From CAYPJE01 sp964410945 (GTDB lineage Bacteria > Fidelibacterota > Marinisomatia > Marinisomatales > TCS56), in NCBI GenBank assembly GCA_964410945.1, contig CAYPJE010000054.1, positions 1 to 18,583 on the forward strand: a stretch of 18,583 nucleotides of DNA. Reading direction: 5' to 3'. How positions within the stretch are numbered: the stretch's first letter is position 1; every line of letters begins with the position of its first letter. Under the pieces are notes generated by a model that was given only the letters and a program-made list of their open reading frames with translations, was not told where the DNA came from and did not search any database. Of the stretch, positions 6,948-13,545 are shown one piece after another. The translations under genes were made by a program, and so were the position numbers.

Positions 6948-7796
6948 ATGTTCAAAGATAATTTGCTGGAAAAGAAGGTGGTTATTATCACTGGTGGCGG
7001 CACCGGTCTGGGGAAGTCCATGGGTCAGCGCTTTGGTGAGCTGGGAGCCAAACTGGTGATTACCAGCCGAAAGCTGGAGGTGCTGGAAAGGACTGCGGGT
7101 GAATTCTCAAACCAGGGAATTGATGTATTGCCGATAGCCTGTGATATCCGTAAGCCAGCCGAAGTGCATGCCATGGTCGATAAAGCTGTCGACCACTTTG
7201 GTACGATCGATGTATTGGTCAACAATGCTGCCGGAAATTTTATCTCGCCAACCGAGAATCTATCCGAAGGGGGATTCAAGGTCGTAGTGGATATCGTGCT
7301 GAACGGGACCTTCAATTGTACTCATGCTGTGGGCCGACACATGCGTGAAAACAAGGGTGGTGCAATCCTGAATATTGTCACGACCTATGCCTGGACCGGC
7401 TCGGGTTACGTGGTTCCATCCGCTTGTGCCAAAGCCGGTGTACTGGCGCTGACTAGATCACTGGCCGTCGAATGGGCTAAGTACGGAATCCGGAATGTTG
7501 CTATCGCTCCAGGGCCATTTCCCACCGAAGGAGCCTGGCAGCGGTTGGTCCCTCCGGGATTAGGAGTTGAAAAGGCCATGAAGAAGCGGATTCCACTGAG
7601 ACGTTTCGGTGAACATGAGGAACTGGGAAACCTGGCCGCTTTTCTGGTCAGTGATTATGCCGGTTATATCAATGGCGAAGTTGTTACCATTGATGGCGGT
7701 GAATGGCTCCAGGGAGCAGGTGAATTCAATCAACTGGAAAAAATACCGGCAGCGGTCTGGAAAGGCTTGAATGCCATCAGGAAAGGGAAGAAATAG
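6948..7796 (+). CDS. 2,4-dienoyl-CoA reductase-like SDR (DECR1 type)
   Basis: The product is 282 aa, a short-chain dehydrogenase/reductase. The Rossmann motif TGGGTGLG is at 15-22 and NNAAG at 92-96. Instead of the classical Tyr-x3-Lys there is S-A-C-A-K at 158-162, preceded by TTYAWTGSG. Tyr147, Ser158 and Lys162 keep the same spacing as Tyr199, Ser210 and Lys214 of human mitochondrial DECR1 (recalled, not aligned here). The C-terminal DGGE...GEFN also resembles that enzyme. The expected reaction is NADPH-dependent reduction of 2,4-dienoyl-CoA in beta-oxidation of polyunsaturated fatty acids; a related enoyl-CoA reductase role is possible. AAGG at 6937-6940 gives a good ribosome binding site for the ATG. 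No other beta-oxidation gene is in the window. Confidence 0.88.
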   Translation: MFKDNLLEKKVVIITGGGTGLGKSMGQRFGELGAKLVITSRKLEVLERTAGEFSNQGIDVLPIACDIRKPAEVHAMVDKAVDHFGTIDVLVNNAAGNFISPTENLSEGGFKVVVDIVLNGTFNCTHAVGRHMRENKGGAILNIVTTYAWTGSGYVVPSACAKAGVLALTRSLAVEWAKYGIRNVAIAPGPFPTEGAWQRLVPPGLGVEKAMKKRIPLRRFGEHEELGNLAAFLVSDYAGYINGEVVTIDGGEWLQGAGEFNQLEKIPAAVWKGLNAIRKGKK

Positions 7797-7820
7797 GCAT
7801 TACTGTAATTATTACCCTTG

Positions 7821-7866
7821 ATTTACTCAGAGTATTGAGTAATTTAACTCAGAGTATTGAGTAAAT
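7821..7866. promoter_or_regulatory. Array of four alternating half-sites, 11-bp period, ending at the ATPase start codon
   Basis: ACTCA (7825-7829), TGAGT (7836-7840), ACTCA (7847-7851) and TGAGT (7858-7862) are each separated by exactly 6 bp, so half-site centres are 11 bp apart. The two halves are also an 18-bp direct repeat with a 22-bp period (7825-7842 and 7847-7864). The outermost arms ATTTACTCA (7821-7829) and TGAGTAAAT (7858-7866) form a 9-bp inverted repeat. The array touches the ATG at 7867 and replaces any normal ribosome binding site; only a GAG at 7859-7861 remains. A DNA operator or an RNA structure controlling the ATPase gene is the natural reading; this is inference. Confidence 0.7.
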
Positions 7867-9057
7867 ATGTCAGATTTTATCAGACCGCAAATCGTTGAAC
7901 TGGAAGATCGTATCCGGCAGAAACGGCAGTTTATCCAGGTTATTATCGGTCCGCGGCAGGTTGGTAAAACAACTTTAGCCTTACAGCTAATGGATCGCTC
8001 TGGTGAACAGAGCCATTACGCTTCCGCTGACGGCATTGGACCGGGTGTAGCAACCTGGATAGGTCAGCAGTGGGAAACTGCCCGCCTGAAACTAAAGCAG
8101 TCTGAATCAAAATACATAATTCTGGTTTTTGATGAGATCCAAAAAATACCCGGTTGGAGTGAGTATGTAAAAGCTGAGTGGGATCAAGACAGTCGTACTG
8201 GTCTTGATATCAGGGTGCTTTTACTCGGTTCTTCCCGGTTATTATTGCAACAAGGATTAAGCGAATCACTGGCAGGAAGATATGAACTGCATCAAATGAC
8301 TCATTGGTCGTTTACCGAAATGCAGACCGCTTTCGGATTCAAAGCTGATCAATATGTCTGGTTTGGCGGTTACCCCGGCGCGGCACCTTTGATCGCCGAT
8401 GAAGCGCGCTGGCGGAATTATGTGCGTGATGCGTTGATCGAACCAAGTATCTCCAAAGATATATTTCAGCTTACCAGAGTTGATAAACCAGCCTTGCTGA
8501 AGAGTTTATTTGAACTTGGTTGTCTATACTCTGGCCAGATTCTATCATTCAACAAAATTTTAGGACAATTACAGGATGCAGGTAATACTACGACCTTGTC
8601 ACATTATCTGCGGTTGCTTGATCAGGCTGGATTACTGTCCGGATTGAATAAGTATTCGCCGAATGTGATTCGTCAACGGAAATCAAGCCCGAAATTTCAA
8701 GTTTATAACATGGCCTTGTATAGCGCTCAAACGAATGATGAATTTCCAACGGTTCGGTCAAAGTCTGAGAAATGGGGTCGTTGGGTAGAAGCAGCGATCG
8801 GAGCACATTTACTTAATTATTCAATCCGGCACGGTTATCAGATTTATTACTGGCGGGAAAATAATAATGAGGTCGATTTTGTTTTGGTTTATAACGATCG
8901 ATTAATTGCCGTTGAGGTAAAAAGCAGTGCTGCCTCTGCTACTACCGGAATGAGGCAATTTCGTATTAAGTTTAATCCCGAAAAGATATATTTGACCGGT
9001 ATGGATGGTCTGGCTTGGGAAGATTTTTTATCATTGGACCCATTGGATTTATTTTAG
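7867..9057 (+). CDS. AAA_14/DUF4143 family ATP-binding protein
   Basis: The product is 396 aa, the usual length for this family. The P-loop is GPRQVGKT (28-35), Walker B is ILVFDE (85-90) followed by IQKIPGW, and LLLGSS (118-123) plus ESLAGRYE (133-140) are the typical sensor region of AAA_14 ATPases. The C-terminal half is DUF4143-like and ends in a PD-(D/E)xK-like fold signature: Glu308, VDFVL with Asp337, and AVEVKS with Glu350 and Lys352. These proteins are widespread, often patchy in distribution, and their biological role is unsettled. The start is fixed: an in-frame TGA at 7858-7860 lies within the upstream repeat and the P-loop begins at residue 28, so ATG 7867 is the only reasonable choice. 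It is a stand-alone gene, 70 bp after the reductase, and probably accessory in origin. Confidence 0.9.
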   Translation: MSDFIRPQIVELEDRIRQKRQFIQVIIGPRQVGKTTLALQLMDRSGEQSHYASADGIGPGVATWIGQQWETARLKLKQSESKYIILVFDEIQKIPGWSEYVKAEWDQDSRTGLDIRVLLLGSSRLLLQQGLSESLAGRYELHQMTHWSFTEMQTAFGFKADQYVWFGGYPGAAPLIADEARWRNYVRDALIEPSISKDIFQLTRVDKPALLKSLFELGCLYSGQILSFNKILGQLQDAGNTTTLSHYLRLLDQAGLLSGLNKYSPNVIRQRKSSPKFQVYNMALYSAQTNDEFPTVRSKSEKWGRWVEAAIGAHLLNYSIRHGYQIYYWRENNNEVDFVLVYNDRLIAVEVKSSAASATTGMRQFRIKFNPEKIYLTGMDGLAWEDFLSLDPLDLF

Positions 9058-9155
9058 TGAGCCGAAACTGAAAATGATAAACCAATAATCGTTTGCCCAG
9101 TGCAACTTATACATGACTGCTAATCTTAAATTTCTAACCTTTAACTTTTAACTGG

Positions 9156-11795
9156 TTACCGTCCCAGCCACCAGGTCAGTTTCACCGCCAGGATATTATC
9201 TTTCTCGGTTTTCCAAAGATCGCTTATATCACGGTCGAATCTGAAATTACCGGGGTGATCTTCATTAACCGCATTGTTGGTCCATACCACATACAGGATT
9301 GATCCGGGGCGAAATTCCCAGCGTAGAACAGCGCTGCCAACCAACGATTTATAATTAAAATCATTGTCGATTTCATGGTCCACCGGCTGGTCAGTCTCCA
9401 CAACATAGTATTCATCATTTGGTTCATCATAGCGGATCTCCAAACCTTCTTCATCATAATAGATGAATTCCATTGACCGTGGTCGGGCATATTCCTTGTA
9501 TTCACTGTATTCACCGGTGGCCAACAGGTTTTGCAGATAGGCCTGGAAGGTGAGTTTGGGCGTAAATGTATACTCAAAGCGTAGAGATGTTTCGAATGTT
9601 CGGCGGTCGATATCGGCTAGGATGTAACGGGTACCATACATATAGTCGGCAACCGGATCGTCAAGTGCCATAACGTATTGAGCTTCGGAATGACTGACTT
9701 CATATTCCGGATTGAGGGTCATGTTCAGGCGTGTACCAAGTTTCAGATGCATGTCAAACTCAATTTCATGAGACCAGAACCCGATTTCACCGGCACTGGT
9801 ATTGCCGTGTATGTCAAACGACAGGTCCTTCCTGCTGTCTGTCCAGATACCGATTTCTGTGAAATAGCCACTGGAAGAACTGACCATGGGTCCACCACGC
9901 AGCTTTGTATCATCTATTGTCCTGGGTCCCCAGCCGAACATGAACCAGCCCCCGTAGTAATTTGGCAGTTCGATATTACCGGAAAGAAAATGCATATTAT
10001 TTATCTTGTCCCCACCGAAATTATGGTTGCTCATAACAGCACCCCATAATACCGCAAAACGATGGAAATCGGTTGGTTCCAGCCAGCGGTAACCCAGCAT
10101 GACATGTTTGTTAATCTGGTCAGTACGGAAACCGATACCCATGTCATTGGTTTCATAACCAGGCGATGTGAAACCCAGAGCACTGTTGAAAATTATATTT
10201 CCTTTCTCGCGGTTCAGATTGCAGCGGAAGGCCCAGCCCTCCAGGGTGGTGAGGTTACTGTCAACCTCCACATGGGAAACGCCTGGCTTCTGAAAATAAT
10301 GGGTGTATGATTCCTGGATGTCCAGCAATCTATCCTTGGACCCATTTACACGGGTATAGCCACCCCAGCCACTTATGGCCCAGTTTCGCTTATCATTGAA
10401 AAAGGTCCAGCCATCAACACCAACGCCAAGGGCATTATCGGCCAGGGAGCTGCGCAGGTCCCGGTCATCAAAATGCCGTTGCAGGTAAGTTACCATTCCG
10501 CCTATTCCATGTGTACCGCCATCCAGTTCTTTTTGAATACGAGCGAGATTATAGCTTGAAAGCGGTTCCACCTCGCCTTCCCACTCAACGGAATCCTCAT
10601 CGACCTGGGCAATCTCGCGTCTGGTTAAGGCTGAAAGACCGCCAATTGACAGGTCACCCGGCAGTTTCCCGGATATTTTTGCAGCGCCAAGAATCTTGGT
10701 TGCAGAGGGGGCATCAATCCAGCCTTCGGAGTCAAGATCATGTTGTGGTGACCGGCCGATCCGGCGGCTGTAAAAGAAATTCGGGTGAGCGTAATTAAAA
10801 TTGGAACGGTTGGAAGGACCTCCACTGCCGAAATCGAAAATACTGGCACCTTCCACGAAGAATGGTCTTTTTTCAGAATAGAAGGTCTCGTAGGCCGACA
10901 GGTTGATTACCGATGGATCGACTTCGACCTGGCCGAAATCAGGATTGATAGTGGCATCGACGGTTAGATTATTTCCAATACCAATCTTCAGATCGGTCCC
11001 AAACCCGGCATCCGAATCGCGGCCGTTGTAGAAAGGATTATCATCCTCTGATGGCAGGGAGGCAATATTACCTGTGAGGTAAGGAGTGAGTTCCACTCGC
11101 TTGGGAGGACTGATATTTCTGATCCCAACCAAGGTTCCGAATTTCGATGCGGCACCAGGTTCCCCTCGGGGAGATGAAAAGGTCAGGCTATGTTCATTTT
11201 TTCGTTTGATCTGCCGGCCACAGGCAAAGCCCATAACAATTTCGTCCTGCTGGTTGAACCGTAACTGGGAAAAAGGAATTCTTATTTCCACTGTCCAGCC
11301 CTGATCATCGAGTCGGGTGGCTTGATCCCAGATTCCATCCCAATTCCCGTTAAAGTGATTATCATTGGCTATGGTACCATCCTGGATCGAGCCGGAAGGA
11401 TTAACTATGAAGTAGAAGCCTGATCGATTATCATTATATGAGTCGATCGCCAGCTGGAATTCATCGGAGTTGAAATCAGCGTCCCGGCGCACCATACGGG
11501 TTACGATCAATTCCGGTTCGGTGTCATGCATCCGGGCACCGACGTAGAGGGCTTTATCATCATAGCCCACCCAGACCGAGGTTGCTTCGGTGGCTGGAGA
11601 ACCGTTATCCGGTTCTTCCTGGATAAAGTAATCAAAGTCCGGGGCTTGATACAAAGTTTCCTCCAACAGGCCATCGATTTTTAATGGTTGTGACAGTCTG
11701 TACGCTGTAAATACAGGATTATCCCCTTTGGCTTTCTGACCGCAGATAATGGCAGAAAGCGATGTTATCATTATTAGAGCAGTGATTCGTTTCAT
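9156..11795 (-). CDS. CBM9-like/DUF5916 outer-membrane protein A
   Basis: The product is 879 aa from the ATG at 11795-11793, chosen because GGGAAG stands five bases upstream. A longer frame to 11846 would run through the terminator hairpin. A signal peptide covers about residues 1-19 (KRITALIMITSLSAIICGQ). Residues about 30-210 form a CBM9-like beta-sandwich (LKIDGLLEETLY, YDDKALYVGARMHD, WTVEIRIPFSQLRF). The remainder matches the DUF5916-type barrel-like region (INPDFGQVEVDPSVINLSA, ETFYSEKRPFFVEGASIF, YSRRIGRSP), with many alternating hydrophobic strands and a terminal ILAVKLTWWLGR resembling a beta-barrel end strand. The likely location is the outer membrane; ligand or substrate is unknown. 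It is a paralogue of protein B upstream, sharing the same motif order. Its first 145 codons lie inside a 1092-bp tandem duplication. Confidence 0.85.
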   Translation of the reverse strand: MKRITALIMITSLSAIICGQKAKGDNPVFTAYRLSQPLKIDGLLEETLYQAPDFDYFIQEEPDNGSPATEATSVWVGYDDKALYVGARMHDTEPELIVTRMVRRDADFNSDEFQLAIDSYNDNRSGFYFIVNPSGSIQDGTIANDNHFNGNWDGIWDQATRLDDQGWTVEIRIPFSQLRFNQQDEIVMGFACGRQIKRKNEHSLTFSSPRGEPGAASKFGTLVGIRNISPPKRVELTPYLTGNIASLPSEDDNPFYNGRDSDAGFGTDLKIGIGNNLTVDATINPDFGQVEVDPSVINLSAYETFYSEKRPFFVEGASIFDFGSGGPSNRSNFNYAHPNFFYSRRIGRSPQHDLDSEGWIDAPSATKILGAAKISGKLPGDLSIGGLSALTRREIAQVDEDSVEWEGEVEPLSSYNLARIQKELDGGTHGIGGMVTYLQRHFDDRDLRSSLADNALGVGVDGWTFFNDKRNWAISGWGGYTRVNGSKDRLLDIQESYTHYFQKPGVSHVEVDSNLTTLEGWAFRCNLNREKGNIIFNSALGFTSPGYETNDMGIGFRTDQINKHVMLGYRWLEPTDFHRFAVLWGAVMSNHNFGGDKINNMHFLSGNIELPNYYGGWFMFGWGPRTIDDTKLRGGPMVSSSSGYFTEIGIWTDSRKDLSFDIHGNTSAGEIGFWSHEIEFDMHLKLGTRLNMTLNPEYEVSHSEAQYVMALDDPVADYMYGTRYILADIDRRTFETSLRFEYTFTPKLTFQAYLQNLLATGEYSEYKEYARPRSMEFIYYDEEGLEIRYDEPNDEYYVVETDQPVDHEIDNDFNYKSLVGSAVLRWEFRPGSILYVVWTNNAVNEDHPGNFRFDRDISDLWKTEKDNILAVKLTWWLGR

Positions 11796-12453
11796 TGGTC
11801 TTCCCGGTAGTACCCAAATAAAAACAGCCTCACGGATAAATACCATAAGGCTGCTAAGATATTCAAAAATGACGTTAGATATTAAGCAAATAGCTGAATT
11901 TCAGTAAGAGGATATTTTCGGCATCCAGCTTCATCATATTCCTCACATCTGAACCGAAATTCATTTCGCCCTCATAACTGATGTATTCTGAAAGGCCGTT
12001 TGACCAGACCAGATAGAAGGTAGAGCCAGGACGATATTCCCAGCGCACTACCAGGTTGGAGTTGAATGCCTTGTAGTTGAAATCATTGTTATCAACGGTA
12101 TAATTGGTTGCACCATCCATATCGGAATCGATATAATAGACCTCGTTTTCAGCGTCATAAGTCGTCTCGCCATTCACGAATTCCTGGTAGCGGTTATCCC
12201 ATTCATCCGCCTTGGGATTGATGACCCGCTTGAAATTGTAGAAATGTCCGGCGGTGACGAATGGCGATCCGTAGAACTGTATTGATAAATTTGGTGTAAG
12301 TGTGAAATCCAGACGCAGGGTGGCACGGAGAGTTTCCTGGTAAAGGTCTGACATCAGGTAATCAGATCGTTCATCAAGGCTCTGTTCATCCAGGGTAGGT
12401 TCATAGCTGCCCCAGGTCGACCAGTTATCATCCAGGAGGTTGTAGCTGGCATA
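11360..12453. repeat. Tandem duplication, copy 1 (1092-bp period)
   Basis: This segment is repeated at 12452-13545 with an offset of 1092 bp, and I found no mismatch comparing it line by line. It covers codons 1-145 of gene A, the B-A intergenic terminator and the last 193 codons (including stop) of gene B. The two copies share only the 2 bp TA at 12452-12453. The right junction of this copy is where gene-B sequence stops and gene-A sequence begins again. Confidence 0.97.
11818..11853 (-). terminator. Intrinsic terminator before gene A (copy 1)
   Basis: Read on the minus strand, CAGCCTTATGG (11853-11843) pairs with CCGTGAGGCTG (11835-11825): 11 bp with two G-U wobbles and a 7-nt loop, followed by five T. 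It lies 22 bp after the stop of the duplicated gene-B end and 23 bp before the gene-A start codon. It would end transcription from gene B and could attenuate gene A, which then needs a promoter inside or beyond this short gap. Confidence 0.75.
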
Positions 12454-12887
12454 TCATTGGCTATGGTACCATCCTGGATCGAGCCGGAAGGATTAACTAT
12501 GAAGTAGAAGCCTGATCGATTATCATTATATGAGTCGATCGCCAGCTGGAATTCATCGGAGTTGAAATCAGCGTCCCGGCGCACCATACGGGTTACGATC
12601 AATTCCGGTTCGGTGTCATGCATCCGGGCACCGACGTAGAGGGCTTTATCATCATAGCCCACCCAGACCGAGGTTGCTTCGGTGGCTGGAGAACCGTTAT
12701 CCGGTTCTTCCTGGATAAAGTAATCAAAGTCCGGGGCTTGATACAAAGTTTCCTCCAACAGGCCATCGATTTTTAATGGTTGTGACAGTCTGTACGCTGT
12801 AAATACAGGATTATCCCCTTTGGCTTTCTGACCGCAGATAATGGCAGAAAGCGATGTTATCATTATTAGAGCAGTGATTCGTTTCAT
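11875..12887 (-). pseudogene. Chimeric broken gene: A N-terminus fused out of frame to B C-terminus
   Basis: This lies between intact genes B and A and was created by the tandem duplication. From the ATG at 12887 it encodes the first 145 residues of protein A (signal peptide and most of the CBM9-like domain). At the junction near 12452 it passes into gene-B sequence in the wrong frame and reads 32 foreign residues (from MPATTSW) to a TGA at 12356-12354. That stop overlaps an ATG in TGATG, from which an ORF (12354-11875) encodes the last 159 residues of protein B unchanged. So one locus gives a secreted CBM9-like stub and, if translation restarts, a barrel C-terminal fragment without signal peptide. 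Neither part is likely to be functional. The duplicated gene-A 5' region supplies its ribosome binding site. Confidence 0.85.
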
Positions 12888-13545
12888 TGGTCTTCCCGGT
12901 AGTACCCAAATAAAAACAGCCTCACGGATAAATACCATAAGGCTGCTAAGATATTCAAAAATGACGTTAGATATTAAGCAAATAGCTGAATTTCAGTAAG
13001 AGGATATTTTCGGCATCCAGCTTCATCATATTCCTCACATCTGAACCGAAATTCATTTCGCCCTCATAACTGATGTATTCTGAAAGGCCGTTTGACCAGA
13101 CCAGATAGAAGGTAGAGCCAGGACGATATTCCCAGCGCACTACCAGGTTGGAGTTGAATGCCTTGTAGTTGAAATCATTGTTATCAACGGTATAATTGGT
13201 TGCACCATCCATATCGGAATCGATATAATAGACCTCGTTTTCAGCGTCATAAGTCGTCTCGCCATTCACGAATTCCTGGTAGCGGTTATCCCATTCATCC
13301 GCCTTGGGATTGATGACCCGCTTGAAATTGTAGAAATGTCCGGCGGTGACGAATGGCGATCCGTAGAACTGTATTGATAAATTTGGTGTAAGTGTGAAAT
13401 CCAGACGCAGGGTGGCACGGAGAGTTTCCTGGTAAAGGTCTGACATCAGGTAATCAGATCGTTCATCAAGGCTCTGTTCATCCAGGGTAGGTTCATAGCT
13501 GCCCCAGGTCGACCAGTTATCATCCAGGAGGTTGTAGCTGGCATA
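12452..13545. repeat. Tandem duplication, copy 2 (1092-bp period)
   Basis: This is the second copy of 11360-12453, apparently identical base for base. Its right part is the genuine 3' end of gene B and its left part is the extra copy of the gene-A 5' end. The flanks diverge immediately at each end: base 12451 differs from 11359, and 13546 differs from 12454. There are no terminal inverted repeats, no target-site duplication and no transposase, so it is not an insertion sequence. Confidence 0.97.
12910..12945 (-). terminator. Intrinsic terminator after gene B (copy 2)
   Basis: This is the duplicate of the 11818-11853 hairpin: stem arms 12935-12945 and 12917-12927, loop 12928-12934, then five T on the minus strand. 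It stands 22 bp after the gene-B stop codon and is the natural end of the gene-B transcript. Confidence 0.78.

Noticed and set aside
9058..9155. Short TTTAAC repeats between the ATPase and gene A ends
   Set aside because: Low-complexity AT-rich sequence; no stable stem with T run that would qualify as a terminator.
11796..11846. Longer N-terminus for protein A (ATG at 11846)
   Set aside because: The extra 17 codons run through the terminator hairpin and precede a good GGGAAG ribosome binding site. MKRITALIM at 11795 gives a normal signal peptide.
11360..13545. The 1092-bp repeat as a mobile element
   Set aside because: No transposase, terminal inverted repeats or target-site duplication. 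The copies are directly adjacent and made of the ends of two resident genes.
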